64,000 nt of DNA from Streptomyces sp. NP160 (GTDB lineage Bacteria; Actinomycetota; Actinomycetes; Actinomycetales; Quadrisphaeraceae), in contig NZ_VDMJ01000005.1 in NCBI RefSeq assembly GCF_006335115.1, positions 170,573 through 234,572 on the forward strand. The letters are read 5' to 3'. Each line of letters opens with the position of its first letter. Position 1 is the first letter of the stretch. Below are positions 1 through 8,689 of the stretch, piece by piece. The notes under the pieces are model-generated. The model saw only the letters and a list, made by a program, of their open reading frames with translations. It was not told the DNA's origin and did no database searches. A program made the translations under genes and the position numbers.

Positions 1-521
1 TCCTTCGGCTCCACGCGGACGGTGCGCAGGGCCAGGTTGGCCAGCGCGTTGGAGACGGCGATGACCGGGCGCAGCACCATCGACAGCGCCCGCAGCGGCG
101 GCGCGAGGACCAGGGCGGCGCGGTCCGGCCCGGCCAGCGCGAGGTTCTTGGGCACCACCTCGCCGACCACCACGTGCGCGGTGACCACGAGCGCCAGGGC
201 GATCGCGAAGGCCACGGGGTGCACCAGCGCGTCCGGCAGGCCGGCGGCCTCGAAGAGCGGCTCCAGCTGGTGGGCGACCGCGGGCTCCCCGACCGCGCCG
301 AGCCCCAGCGAGCACAGCGTGATGCCCAGCTGCGCGCAGGAGAGCATGGACGTCACGTCCTCCATGGCCCGCAGCGTGGTGCGCGCGGCCCGGCTCCCGC
401 CGGCGGCCAGCAGCTCCACCGAGGAGCGCCGTGCCGAGATGACCGCGAACTCGGCGCCCACGAAGAAGGCGTTGAGGCCGAGCAGGGCCACGGCCAGGGC
501 GATCGCCAGCCCGTCGCTCAC
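1..521 (-). CDS. CNNM/CBS-type membrane protein (HlyC/CorC family), C-terminus cut by window edge
   Basis: Only the first 173 residues lie in the window. They form the transmembrane CNNM (DUF21) domain of the HlyC/CorC family: a first helix near residues 3-18, the family-typical segment LNAFFVGAEFAVISARRS, later helices, and VVGEVVPKNLAL near residue 118. The CBS and CorC_HlyC domains would lie beyond base 1. The GTG start is fixed by a 4-nt GTGA overlap with the stop of the upstream paralogue, so the two are translationally coupled. Family members are linked to divalent cation or Na+ transport; the substrate here is unknown. Position behind a zinc importer hints at metal homeostasis, which is inference. 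Confidence 0.85.
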   Translation of the reverse strand, partial: MSDGLAIALAVALLGLNAFFVGAEFAVISARRSSVELLAAGGSRAARTTLRAMEDVTSMLSCAQLGITLCSLGLGAVGEPAVAHQLEPLFEAAGLPDALVHPVAFAIALALVVTAHVVVGEVVPKNLALAGPDRAALVLAPPLRALSMVLRPVIAVSNALANLALRTVRVEPK

Positions 522-1918
522 GACCGCCCCCGCCCGTCGTCGCCGTCGTCGCCGTCGGCGCCGGGCGCGGAGCCCGGCGGGAGCAGCCGCAGGTGCACGC
601 CCTCCAGCCGCAGGCCGTCACGGGCCTCCACGCGCAGCTCGCACCACCGCTGGACGGGCAGGCCGTCGTCGTCGGCCCCGTCGGTGGTGACCGGCACGCG
701 CGCCACCTCGCCGACCCCGGGCAGGCGCCCCAGCTCGCGCAGCACCAGGCCCGCCACCGTCTCGTAGTCGGGGTGCTCCGGCAGCTGCACCCCCGTGCGC
801 ACCGCCACCTCGTCCGGGCGCAGCAGCCCGGACAGCAGCCACCCGCCCTCGCCGTCCTCGCGGACCGCGGAGGTGACGACGTCGTGCTCGTCGACCACCT
901 CCCCGACGATCTCCTCCACGAGGTCCTCGAAGGTGACCACGCCGGCGAAGCCCCCGTACTCGTCCACCACCACCGCGAGCTGCAGCGGGGAGCTCTTCAG
1001 CTGGTCGAGCAGCTCGTCGAGCTCGAGGGTCTCCGGCACCAGCGCCGGTTCCTCCACCACGTCCCGCAGCAGCACCCGGCCGGCCTCCTCCGGTGGCACG
1101 AGGAGGGCCTGCCGGGCATGCACCACGCCGACCACGTCGTCCTGGTCGGTGCCGGTCACCGGGAACCGGGAGCGGCCGGAGTCGTGCACGGCCGCGACCA
1201 GCTCGGTGAGGTCGTCGTCGGCGGACAGCGTGCGCACCCGCATCCGCGGGGTCATGACGTCCACGGCGCGGCGGCCGGAGAAGGCCAGCGTGCGCTGCAC
1301 CAGCGCGGCGGTCTCCTCCTCCAGCGTGCCCTGCTCCGCGGAGCGGCGGACCAGGGACAGCAGCTCGTCGGCGGAGCGCGCCGACGCCAGCTCCTCGGCG
1401 GGCTCGGTGCGGAACACCCGGCGGAGCACGGCGTTGGCCAGGCCGTTGAGCAGCCGGATCGGCCACGCCATGGCGCGGGCGAAGCCGCGGCTGAAGCCCT
1501 GCACGGCGTAGGCGGTGGCGTAGGGCAGCGAGATGGCGAGGTTCTTGGGCACCAGCTCGCCGAAGACCATCGTGCCCAGCGTCGACAGCCCCAGGGCGAT
1601 CACCACCGAGGTGGCCGTGGCGGCACCGCCCGTGATGCCCACGCCCGCGAGCCACGGCGCCACCAGCCGGCCGATGGCCGGCTCGGCGAGGTAGCCGATG
1701 GCGAGGTTGGTGATGGTGATGCCGACCTGCGCCCCCGACAGCTGCGTGGACAGGCTCCGCAGAGCGGCCAGGGTTCCCGCGGCGCGCCGGTCCCCTCCGG
1801 CGGCGTCACGCTCGACCGTGGCCCGGTCCACCGTGAGCAGCGAGAACTCAGCGGCCACGAAGCCTCCGCAGGCCACGACGAGCGCGGCGGCGGTGAGCAG
1901 GAGGAGCAGCTCTGTCAC
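518..1918 (-). CDS. CNNM/CBS/CorC_HlyC membrane protein (HlyC/CorC family)
   Basis: Complete 466-residue family member. The N-terminal CNNM membrane domain (about 1-190) contains VAAEFSLLTVDRATVERDA and VFGELVPKNLAI. A CBS-domain pair follows (about 205-335; VMTPRMRVRTL opens CBS1 and VVVDEYGGFAGVVTFEDLVE lies in CBS2). The C-terminal CorC_HlyC transporter-associated domain ends near residue 440, followed by an acidic Gly/Asp tail. It starts at GTG 13 nt downstream of the methyltransferase stop and overlaps its own paralogue by 4 nt. Tandem CNNM genes of this kind are common in actinobacteria. A role in cation efflux or export is the family expectation; nothing in the sequence identifies the ion. 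Confidence 0.92.
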   Translation of the reverse strand: MTELLLLLTAAALVVACGGFVAAEFSLLTVDRATVERDAAGGDRRAAGTLAALRSLSTQLSGAQVGITITNLAIGYLAEPAIGRLVAPWLAGVGITGGAATATSVVIALGLSTLGTMVFGELVPKNLAISLPYATAYAVQGFSRGFARAMAWPIRLLNGLANAVLRRVFRTEPAEELASARSADELLSLVRRSAEQGTLEEETAALVQRTLAFSGRRAVDVMTPRMRVRTLSADDDLTELVAAVHDSGRSRFPVTGTDQDDVVGVVHARQALLVPPEEAGRVLLRDVVEEPALVPETLELDELLDQLKSSPLQLAVVVDEYGGFAGVVTFEDLVEEIVGEVVDEHDVVTSAVREDGEGGWLLSGLLRPDEVAVRTGVQLPEHPDYETVAGLVLRELGRLPGVGEVARVPVTTDGADDDGLPVQRWCELRVEARDGLRLEGVHLRLLPPGSAPGADGDDGDDGRGRS

Positions 1919-1931
1919 GGTGCTCGCCAGG

Positions 1932-2750
1932 CTAGGCCCTGGCGAGCACGCACGACGCCTCCAGGTCGTCGTCGTGGACGGCCACCGCGGCCAGGCCCCC
2001 TGCCCGGCAGGCGGCCAGCGTGCCCTCGGCCTGCGGCTCGCTCGTCTCCAGGACCAGCGCCCCGCCGCGGGCGAGCCACGGCCGGGCCCCGGCGGCCACC
2101 CGGCGGTGCACGTCGAGGCCGTCAGCCCCGCCGTCCAGCGCGGTCAGCGGCTCGTGGTCGCGGGCCTCCGGCGGCATGAGCGCCACCCGCGAGGTGGGCA
2201 CGTAGGGGGCGTTGACCACCAGCAGGTGCACGCGGCCGCGCAGCGCGGCGGGCAGGGCGGCGTAGAGGTCTCCGGTGTGCGCGCGAGCCCCCGGCACGCC
2301 CCGCAGGTTGTGGGCGGCGCAGGCCGTGGCCAGGGGGTCGGCGTCTGCGGCGTGCAGCGCCACGTCCACCCCCTCGGCCGCCGCGCCCACGGCCACCGCC
2401 AGCCCCACGGCGCCCGTCCCGCAGCACAGGTCGACGACGACGCGGGCGTCGCTGCGCCCGGGAACGGCGCGCAGCGCGGCGAGCCCCTCGCGGACGAGCA
2501 GCTCGCTCCGGCGCCGCGGCACGAACACCCCGGCGGCCGTGCCGACCCGCAGCCCGGCGAACTGCGCCCACCCGAGCACCAGCTCCAGCGGCTCGCCGGC
2601 CTCGCGGCGGCGGACGCGCTCCTCGAGCGCGTCCGGGGGGAGCCCCTCCGCGAGCAGCAGCGCCGCCTCGTCCTCCGCGAAGACGCACCCCGCAGCGCGC
2701 AGCCGGGCGACCAGCCGGGCCGCGCCGACGCCGGACGGGGGCGCGGTCAC
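1932..2750 (-). CDS. PrmC/HemK-like putative protein N5-glutamine methyltransferase (paralogue)
   Basis: A 272-residue class I SAM-dependent methyltransferase. Motif I is VVVDLCCGTGAVGLAVA (about residue 120) and the catalytic-loop motif is VVNAPYVP (about 190). The motif reads NAPY rather than the NPPY of true release-factor methyltransferases. An N-terminal helical region with EERVRRREAGEPLELVLGWAQF matches the PrmC substrate-recognition domain. This fits the actinobacterial PrmC-related family rather than the housekeeping prmC, which normally lies near prfA. The GTG start overlaps the znuB stop by 4 nt (GTGA). Whether NAPY still supports glutamine methylation is unclear, so the substrate should be treated as unknown. 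Confidence 0.8.
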   Translation of the reverse strand: MTAPPSGVGAARLVARLRAAGCVFAEDEAALLLAEGLPPDALEERVRRREAGEPLELVLGWAQFAGLRVGTAAGVFVPRRRSELLVREGLAALRAVPGRSDARVVVDLCCGTGAVGLAVAVGAAAEGVDVALHAADADPLATACAAHNLRGVPGARAHTGDLYAALPAALRGRVHLLVVNAPYVPTSRVALMPPEARDHEPLTALDGGADGLDVHRRVAAGARPWLARGGALVLETSEPQAEGTLAACRAGGLAAVAVHDDDLEASCVLARA

Positions 2751-3679
2751 ACGGGGGCGCCGGTGAGGCCGGACGGGCCTCCCGCCGCCGCGCCGGGAGT
2801 GGCGCCCGGAGTGCTGGACCCGGCGGCGGGGCGCCGCCGGGTCCAGCCGCGGCGGCCCCGGCGGGCACCGAGCAGGCGGCAGACCACGTAGATGGCGAAG
2901 GAGATGGTGGTGACGTACGGGCTGATCGGCACGGTGCCGCCCAGGGCCAGCAGGATCCCGCCGACGGCCGAGGTCACCGCGAAGGCGACGGAGAGCACGG
3001 GCACCCACAGCGGCGAGGCGGACACGCGCGTGGCGGCAGCGGCCGGGGTGATGAGCAGCGACAGCACGAGCAGGGCGCCGACCACCTGCACGGCCATGGC
3101 CACCGACAGGCCGAGCACCACCATGAACACCAGCGACAGCCCGCGCACCGGCACGCCGCGGGCCGCGGCGCCGTCCGGGTCCACGCTGGCGAACAGCAGC
3201 GGGCGCCACACCACGGCCAGCACCGCCAGGACCACCGCCGAGGTGGCGAGCATGGTGATCAGCCGGGGGTCGTCCACGGCCACGACCTGGCCGGTGAGCA
3301 GGCCGAACTTGTTCGCGGAGCGCCCCGGGTAGAGGGCGAGGAAGAGCACGCCCAGCCCGAGGCCGAACGGCATGAGCACGCCGATGATGGAGTTCCGGTC
3401 GCGCGCCCTGACCCCGAGCACGCCGATGAGCACCGCGGCCAGCAGCGAGCCGACCACCGAGCCGAGCACCACGTCGACGCCGACGAGCAGGGCGGCCGCC
3501 GCGCCCGCGAAGCTCAGCTCGGAGATGCCGTGGACCGCGAAGGCCATGTCCCGGGCCGCCACGAGCACCCCGACCAGGCCGCCGACCAGCCCCAGCGCCG
3601 CGGCGGCCCACAGCGAGTTGGTGACCAGGGGCAGCAGGCGCGAGTAGTCGTCGAAGTTGATGACCGCGTCCCAGCTCAC
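2747..3679 (-). CDS. znuB: Zinc ABC transporter permease
   Basis: A 310-residue hydrophobic protein with about eight membrane segments, of the ABC-3 (ZnuB/TroB) family. Typical features are the N-terminal SLWAAAALGLVGGLVGVLV helix, MAFAVHGISELSFAGAA, and the conserved permease segment LLVLSLLITPAAAATRVSAS. The C-terminus after about residue 275 is a Gly/Pro/Arg-rich cytoplasmic tail. Its GTG start overlaps the stop of the ATPase gene by 4 nt, and its own stop overlaps the next start by 4 nt. It forms the membrane channel of the importer with the ATPase and binding protein upstream. Zinc rather than manganese is inferred from the Zur box and Zur-like regulator at the head of the operon. Confidence 0.9.
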   Translation of the reverse strand: MSWDAVINFDDYSRLLPLVTNSLWAAAALGLVGGLVGVLVAARDMAFAVHGISELSFAGAAAALLVGVDVVLGSVVGSLLAAVLIGVLGVRARDRNSIIGVLMPFGLGLGVLFLALYPGRSANKFGLLTGQVVAVDDPRLITMLATSAVVLAVLAVVWRPLLFASVDPDGAAARGVPVRGLSLVFMVVLGLSVAMAVQVVGALLVLSLLITPAAAATRVSASPLWVPVLSVAFAVTSAVGGILLALGGTVPISPYVTTISFAIYVVCRLLGARRGRRGWTRRRPAAGSSTPGATPGAAAGGPSGLTGAPV

Positions 3680-4512
3680 CGGACCCCCTCCACGTCCACC
3701 GCCCGCGCCGGGTGGCAGTCGTGCTCGCCGGCCGCGCCGGTCGCGGCGATGAGCACGCGGCCGCCGTGGTGGAGCACCTCCACGCGGGTCCCGTACAGGT
3801 CGGAGAGCGACTCCGTGGTCAGCACCTCCTCCGGCGTCCCCACGCGGTGGCCCGCGGGCGCCAGGTAGAGCACCTTGTCGACGACGTCGAGGACGGGGTT
3901 GATCTCGTGCGTCACGAACAGCACGGCCGTGCCCGCGCGGCGCCGCGCGTCGATGACGCCGACCACCTCGCGCTGGTGGGCCAGGTCGAGGGAGAGCAGC
4001 GGCTCGTCGCACAGCAGCAGCGCCGGGTCGGTGGCGACGGCCTGGGCGATGCGCACCCGCTGCTGCTCGCCCCCGGACAGCAGCCCCACCGGGACGTCGC
4101 CGTAGGCGGTGGCGCCCACGGCGGCCAGCAGCGCGTCCACCCGGTCGCGCACGCGCCGCCCCGGCAGCGGCACCCCCCAGCGGTGCCCGTCCAGGCCCTG
4201 GCGCACGAGGTCGCGGGCGCGCAGCGGCGTCATCGGGTCGATGAGCCGCTGCTGGGGCACGTAGCCGATCTCGGGGGAGCCGGCCCGCGGTGGGCGGCCC
4301 CGCACCTGCACGCGGCCCCGGGTCAGCGGCTGCTGCCCGAGGACCGTGCGCACGAGGCTGGTCTTGCCGGACCCGTTGGGGCCCAGGACGGCGACCAGCT
4401 CGCCCGGGGCGACGTCGAGGTCCAGGCCGGACCAGACCTCGTGGTCGCCGTAGCTCAGGGCCGCCCCGCGCAGCGAGAGCGCGGGAGCCGGGGCCCCGGC
4501 CGCCGCGCCCAC
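3676..4512 (-). CDS. znuC: Zinc ABC transporter ATP-binding protein
   Basis: ABC ATPase with Walker [11 protein letters not shown]-loop GYVPQQR, signature [14 protein letters not shown], Walker [14 protein letters not shown] and switch histidine VTHEI, all in order. The reading frame stays open upstream to position 4566. That start would overlap the binding-protein gene by about 50 nt, so I prefer GTG at 4512 (278 residues), a few bases after the znuA stop. It powers the permease encoded by the next gene, to which it is coupled by a GTGA overlap. Confidence 0.9.
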   Translation of the reverse strand: MGAAAGAPAPALSLRGAALSYGDHEVWSGLDLDVAPGELVAVLGPNGSGKTSLVRTVLGQQPLTRGRVQVRGRPPRAGSPEIGYVPQQRLIDPMTPLRARDLVRQGLDGHRWGVPLPGRRVRDRVDALLAAVGATAYGDVPVGLLSGGEQQRVRIAQAVATDPALLLCDEPLLSLDLAHQREVVGVIDARRRAGTAVLFVTHEINPVLDVVDKVLYLAPAGHRVGTPEEVLTTESLSDLYGTRVEVLHHGGRVLIAATGAAGEHDCHPARAVDVEGVR

Positions 4513-4517
4513 GCCCG

Positions 4518-5546
4518 TCAGCCCTGGACCGCGGCGCGGATCGCCTCGGCGTTCGCGGTCATCCACTGCGTGTAGTCCTGCCCGTCGGGGAGCGTCTCGG
4601 TGACCGGCACCACGGCGGTGCCGGCAGCCTCCGCGGCCGAGAGCACGGCCTCGGTCTCGGCGCCGGTGGTCTGCTCGTTGTACACCAGCGCCTTGACGGC
4701 GCCGTCGCTGAAGAGAGCACGGGTGTCGGCGAGGACGGCGGGGGAGACGTCGGTGCCCTCCTCCACGGCCTCGGAGAAGGCCTCGGGGGTCTTCACCACC
4801 AGGCCCATCGCCTCGAGCATGTGGTCGGGGACGGGCTCGGTGATCGCCACGCCGGTGCCCGCCGAGCTGGCCTTCACGGACGCCTCGACCTGCTGCACGG
4901 CGGCGAGGCCGTCGGTGAAGGCCTTCGCGTTGGCCGTGAACGTGCTCGCGGCGGACGGGTCGACGGTGGAGAGCTCCTGCGCCACGGCCTCCGCGACCTT
5001 CCCGGCGGTGGCCAGGTCGTACCAGACGTGCTCGTTGAACTCGCCGTGGTCGTGACCGCCCTCGTCGGAGTGGCCCTCCTCGGAGTGGCCCTCCTCGGCG
5101 TGGTCGTCGGCGGAGGCCTCCTGGGAGCCCTCCAGGCCGGAGACCTCCACGGCGTCGACCACGGGCGCCTGCGTCCCGGAGGCCGAGAGCAGCTGCGTCA
5201 TGAACGGGTCGTACCCGCCGCCGTTCATGACCACGAGCTGCGCGTCCTGGACGAGCAGCTGGTCGCGCGTGGTCGCCTCGAAGGAGTGCGGGTCCTGGCT
5301 GGGGTCGTTGATGATCGAGGTGACCTCGACGGCGTCCCCGCCGACCGCCTCCACCACGCTGCCCCAGACGTCGGTGGAGGCCACCACCGAGACCCTGTCA
5401 CCGGCGGCGCCGGCCGGGGCGCCCTCGCTGCTCGAGGGCGCGTCCGTCGGAGCGGTGCCGCCTCCGCACGCCGTCAGCAGCACCGCGGCGGTCAGCCCGC
5501 CGACCAGGGCGAGCGGGCGAGCGGGTCGGAGTGCGGGGCGGTGCAC
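4518..5546 (-). CDS. znuA: Zinc ABC transporter substrate-binding lipoprotein
   Basis: A 342-residue cluster A-I metal-binding lipoprotein. The signal peptide ends in lipobox LTAC, with lipidated Cys27. Metal-site landmarks are DPHSFE (His87), EHVWYD (His173) and PDHMLEAMG. Between them, residues 149-168 form an acidic histidine-rich loop with five histidines, typical of zinc-specific ZnuA proteins and thought to gather metal. GTG at 5546 has GGAGG four bases upstream. Transcription should start in the 100-nt gap after zur, which carries a Zur-box-like palindrome at 5578-5592. Confidence 0.93.
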   Translation of the reverse strand: MHRPALRPARPLALVGGLTAAVLLTACGGGTAPTDAPSSSEGAPAGAAGDRVSVVASTDVWGSVVEAVGGDAVEVTSIINDPSQDPHSFEATTRDQLLVQDAQLVVMNGGGYDPFMTQLLSASGTQAPVVDAVEVSGLEGSQEASADDHAEEGHSEEGHSDEGGHDHGEFNEHVWYDLATAGKVAEAVAQELSTVDPSAASTFTANAKAFTDGLAAVQQVEASVKASSAGTGVAITEPVPDHMLEAMGLVVKTPEAFSEAVEEGTDVSPAVLADTRALFSDGAVKALVYNEQTTGAETEAVLSAAEAAGTAVVPVTETLPDGQDYTQWMTANAEAIRAAVQG

Positions 5547-5577
5547 GGGCCCTCCAGAGCGACGATGAGAGTCGGAG

Positions 5578-5592
5578 TGATAACTCTTCTCA
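5578..5592 (-). promoter_or_regulatory. Zur-box-like operator upstream of znuA
   Basis: On the minus strand it reads TGAGAAGAGTTATCA, a 7-1-7 inverted repeat (TGANAA-NNN-TTNTCA) that closely fits the actinobacterial Zur consensus TGAAAATGATTTTCA. It lies 32 nt before the znuA start, in the only AT-rich patch of the intergenic gap. Zinc-loaded Zur binding here would silence znuACB; this is inferred from the consensus and context. Confidence 0.75.
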
Positions 5593-5649
5593 TCTTAGAC
5601 CGCGCCGAGGCCCCTGATGACCAGGCCCGGTGCCGGGTGGTGGAGGCGC

Positions 5650-6075
5650 TCAGCGAGCAGCGGCGCAGTCGGCGCAGGTGCCGAAGATCTCGACCACGTG
5701 GTCGACGTCCGTGAAGCCGTGGCCGCCGGCCGTCCGGCGGGCCCAGGCCTCCACGGCAGAGCCCTCGACCTCCTCCGCCCGGCCGCAGCGCCGGCAGACG
5801 AGGTGGTGGTGGTGCCCCGTGCTGCAGCGCCGGTACACCGCCTCGCCGTCCTCGCCGGTGCGCAGGACGTCGACCTCGCCGTCCTCCACCAGCGCCTGCA
5901 GCGCCCGGTAGACCGTGGCCAGCCCGATCGGGTTCCCCTGCTCGCGCAGGCGCGCGTAGAGGTCCTGCGCGGAGGTGAAGCTCGGCTCGGAGTCGAGCAT
6001 GGCGGCGACCGCCGCCCGCTGGCGTCCGGTGCGGCGCTGAGCAGGGCGGTTGCGCGACGGGGCTGCCTCGGTCAT
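5650..6075 (-). CDS. zur: Fur-family zinc-uptake regulator (Zur)
   Basis: A 141-residue Fur-family repressor. The N-terminal winged helix includes SFTSAQDLYARLREQG and IGLATVYRALQALVEDGEV. The C-terminal metal and dimer domain contains a histidine run GHHHHLVCRRCG and a second CxxC (GTCADC) that complete the structural zinc site. GTG at 6078 directly precedes ATG at 6075; either may start the protein. Placement directly before znuA and the Zur-box-like site argue for Zur rather than Fur or PerR. The same promoter may drive zur and the importer, giving autoregulation, but the box lies downstream of zur, so this is uncertain. Confidence 0.88.
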   Translation of the reverse strand: MTEAAPSRNRPAQRRTGRQRAAVAAMLDSEPSFTSAQDLYARLREQGNPIGLATVYRALQALVEDGEVDVLRTGEDGEAVYRRCSTGHHHHLVCRRCGRAEEVEGSAVEAWARRTAGGHGFTDVDHVVEIFGTCADCAAAR

Positions 6076-6132
6076 CACCCACCATCATCACACGCGGCGC
6101 TGGGTGACCGGCGTCCGGCGAGCGGCCGCCCC

Positions 6133-6160
6133 CGCCCGTCCCGAGATGCCGGGACGGGCG
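6133..6160. other. 10-bp inverted repeat between zur and the GlsB-type gene
   Basis: Arms CGCCCGTCCC and GGGACGGGCG pair perfectly around an 8-nt loop. It lies just upstream of a -10-like TACCGT (6169-6174) for the rightward gene. It could be an operator or a transcript hairpin; there is no T-tract. Confidence 0.4.
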
Positions 6161-6214
6161 TCTGGGCCTACCGTCGTGGACGCCAGGAAACCACTCCTCA
6201 CCAGGGCGGACGCC

Positions 6215-6496
6215 ATGCTCGGAACCATCATCGGCCTCATCGTCATCGGCATCATCGCCGGCTACATCGCACGCCTCGTCGTGCCCGGCCGGTCGGGCCT
6301 CGGCATCGGCGGGACGCTGCTGCTGGGCATCGTCGGGTCCTTCGTCGGCGGCTTCCTCGGCTACTTCCTGCTCGGCCGCAACAGCAGCGGGGAGGGCTTC
6401 GTGCAGCCCTCCAGCTGGATCGGGTCGATCATCGGCGCGATCATCGTGCTGGCGATCTACCAGGCCACCCGCGGCCGCAGCCGCAGCCGCGCCTGA
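6215..6496 (+). CDS. GlsB/YeaQ/YmgE family small membrane protein
   Basis: A 93-residue glycine-rich membrane protein with three predicted helices: TIIGLIVIGIIAGYIARLVV, a GGTLLLGIVGSFVGGFLGYF segment, and a C-terminal SIIGAIIVLAIYQ. This matches the transglycosylase-associated (YeaQ/YmgE) stress family. The ATG is preceded by AGGGCGGA at suitable spacing, and a -10-like TACCGT lies about 40 nt upstream. The biochemical role of this family is not established; members are often induced by envelope or acid stress. Confidence 0.85.
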   Translation: MLGTIIGLIVIGIIAGYIARLVVPGRSGLGIGGTLLLGIVGSFVGGFLGYFLLGRNSSGEGFVQPSSWIGSIIGAIIVLAIYQATRGRSRSRA

Positions 6497-6501
6497 CCCC
6501 T

Positions 6502-6520
6502 CGGGGGCCCGCGGCCCCCG
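6502..6520 (+). terminator. GC-rich hairpin after the GlsB-type gene
   Basis: CGGGGGCC-CGC-GGCCCCCG, an 8-bp perfect stem starting 6 nt after the stop codon. It lacks a T-tract, as is common for actinobacterial terminators. Confidence 0.6.
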
Positions 6521-6560
6521 CACCACCTCCGGGACCGTCGAGCCGAGCGCGGCCCCGCCC

Positions 6561-6599
6561 CACCGCAGCCCCACCCGCCGAACGGGTGGGGCTGCGGTG
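6561..6599 (+). terminator. 17-bp perfect hairpin upstream of amylosucrase gene
   Basis: The arms 6561-6577 and 6583-6599 are perfectly complementary over 17 bp around a 5-nt CCGAA loop. It is the strongest hairpin seen in the window and probably a terminator insulating the amylosucrase gene. It has no T-tract. Confidence 0.65.
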
Positions 6600-6701
6600 C
6601 GTCCCGGGGTCCCCCGGCCGGGTCCGGGCCACCTGGGACGCCGAGGTGCCGATGGATAGCGTGGCGCCGCGCCGCGCGGGCGGCGCGGCCGAGCGGGAGG
6701 C

Positions 6702-8663
6702 GTGGTGGACGTGGTGCAGGACGACGGCTCCAGGGACGGGGCCGAGCAGCTCGTGGAGGAGCTCGCAGGCGACGTGCTCGCCGGTCTGTCCGCCGAGCGC
6801 CGTGAGCTCTTCGCGCTGCGGGTGGAGCGGTGGTGGCCCGACCTGCGGGCCGGCCTCGCCGCCGTCCACGCGCCCGACGTCGTCGCCGACCTCGAGCGCC
6901 GGCTGCTGCGCGCCGCCGCCTCCGCCTACGCCGAGCGCGAGCCGGAGCTGCACCGCCTCGACCAGGCCCGCACCCTGCGGCCCGACTGGTTCCAGGAGCC
7001 GTCGATGCTGGGCTACGCGGCCTACACCGAGCGCTACGCCGGGACCCTCGGCGGAGTGCGCGGGCGCCTCGACCACCTGCGCGAGCTGGGTGTCACGTAC
7101 CTGCACCTCATGCCGGTCCTGCAGCCCCGGGAGGGCGACAGCGACGGCGGCTACGCCGTGGCCGACTACCGCGCGGTGCGCCCCGACCTCGGCGACGTCG
7201 AGGACCTGCGCGAGCTCGCCCGCGCCCTGCGCGCGCAGGGCACCTCGCTCGTGCTGGACCTCGTGCTCAACCACGTGGCCCGCGAGCACGAGTGGGCGCG
7301 GAGGGCCCGCGAGGGCGACCCCCGCTACCGCGCCTACTTCCACGTCCACCCCGACCGCGCCGTCCCCGACGCCTACGAGCGCACGCTGCCGGAGGTCTTC
7401 CCCGACTTCGCCCCCGGCAACTTCACCTGGGACGACGAGCTGGACGGCTGGGTCTGGACGACCTTCAACAGCTTCCAGTGGGACGTCGACTGGTCCAACC
7501 CCGACGTGCTGGTCGAGTACGCCGAGGTCGTCCTGTTCCTGGCCAACCTCGGCGTCGAGGTGCTCCGCCTCGACGCGATCGCCTTCATCTGGAAGCGCCT
7601 GGGCACCGACTGCCAGAACCAGCCGGAGGTCCACAGCCTCACCCAGGTGCTGCGCGCGCTGACCCGCGTGGCCTGCCCCGGCGTCCTTCTCAAGGCCGAG
7701 GCGATCGTCTCCCCGCAGCAGCTGGTGGCCTACCTGGGCCAGGGCGAGCACCACGGCCGCGTCTCCGACCTGGCCTACCACAACACCCTCATGGTGCAGT
7801 TCTGGTCGATGATCGCCTCGCAGGACGCACGGCTGGCCGCTCACGCCCTGCGCTCGCTGCCCGCGGCGCCCACCAGCGCCGCGTGGATCACCTACGTGCG
7901 CTGCCACGACGACATCGGCTGGGCCGTCAGCGACGAGGACGCCGCGGCAGTCGGCCTGAGCGGCTTCGACCACCGGTCGTTCCTGTCCGACTGGTTCAGC
8001 GGCTCCTTCCCCGGCTCCCCGGCGCGCGGGCTCGTGTTCCAGGAGAACCCCGTCACGCGCGACCGGCGCATCTCCGGCTCCGCCGCCGCCCTCACCGGCC
8101 TCGTCGCCGCGCAGGACTCCGGCGACGCCGCCGCGGTCGAGGCCGGGGTGGCCCGGGTGCTCCTGGGCCACGCGCTGGTCATGGGCTGGGGCGGGATCCC
8201 CGTCCTCTGGATGGGTGACGAGCTGGGGCTGCGCGGCGACGAGGCCTGGGCGTCCGAGCCCGGCCACGAGTCCGACAACCGCTGGGTGCACCGCCCCTGG
8301 ATGGACGAGGGTGCGCTGGCCGCCCGCCACGACCCGGCCACGCTGCCCGGGCGCCTCTTCGCCGGGGTCCGCCACCTCGCCCGCGTGCGCGCCTCGCTGC
8401 CGCACCTGCACGCCTCGGTCCCCTCGCAGGTGCTGGAGGTGCACGACCCGGGCGTGCTGCCCGTGCTGCGCCGCCACCCCGTGGGCGACCTGCTGTGCCT
8501 CTACAACGCCACCGACGGCTGGCGGCACTTCCCGGGCTGGCGCCTGGCCGAGCTGGGCCTGGCCGGCGCGCGGGACGCCCTCACGGGCCGCGCCGCGCAC
8601 GTCGGAGATGACGGGAACGTCTGGCTCGCCCCTTGGTCGGCGGCGTGGCTGCACCGCCCGTGA
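6702..8663 (+). CDS. Amylosucrase-type GH13 glucosyltransferase
   Basis: A 653-residue protein of normal amylosucrase length. An N-terminal helical domain (1-about 95) precedes the GH13 barrel. The catalytic residues are recognisable: nucleophile Asp in EVLRLDAIAF, acid/base Glu in LLKAEAIV and transition-state Asp in YVRCHDDIGW. LVLDLVLNHVAREHEWA is GH13 region I, and VFQENPVTRDRRISG is a loop typical of amylosucrases (GH13_4). Such enzymes make alpha-1,4-glucan from sucrose and release fructose. No signal peptide is visible, so it should be cytoplasmic. GGGAGG sits just before adjacent GTG codons at 6702 and 6705; the second gives better spacing. A related hydrolase or isomerase activity cannot be excluded. 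Confidence 0.85.
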   Translation: MVDVVQDDGSRDGAEQLVEELAGDVLAGLSAERRELFALRVERWWPDLRAGLAAVHAPDVVADLERRLLRAAASAYAEREPELHRLDQARTLRPDWFQEPSMLGYAAYTERYAGTLGGVRGRLDHLRELGVTYLHLMPVLQPREGDSDGGYAVADYRAVRPDLGDVEDLRELARALRAQGTSLVLDLVLNHVAREHEWARRAREGDPRYRAYFHVHPDRAVPDAYERTLPEVFPDFAPGNFTWDDELDGWVWTTFNSFQWDVDWSNPDVLVEYAEVVLFLANLGVEVLRLDAIAFIWKRLGTDCQNQPEVHSLTQVLRALTRVACPGVLLKAEAIVSPQQLVAYLGQGEHHGRVSDLAYHNTLMVQFWSMIASQDARLAAHALRSLPAAPTSAAWITYVRCHDDIGWAVSDEDAAAVGLSGFDHRSFLSDWFSGSFPGSPARGLVFQENPVTRDRRISGSAAALTGLVAAQDSGDAAAVEAGVARVLLGHALVMGWGGIPVLWMGDELGLRGDEAWASEPGHESDNRWVHRPWMDEGALAARHDPATLPGRLFAGVRHLARVRASLPHLHASVPSQVLEVHDPGVLPVLRRHPVGDLLCLYNATDGWRHFPGWRLAELGLAGARDALTGRAAHVGDDGNVWLAPWSAAWLHRP

Positions 8664-8689
8664 CCGGCGGCTGCGCCACCATGTGAGAC

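Noticed and set aside
1932..3611. Apparent 559-residue fusion of a permease-region frame with the methyltransferase
   Set aside because: Residues before the GTG at 2750 are an out-of-frame reading of znuB. The GTGA overlap and PrmC-family length fix the real start.
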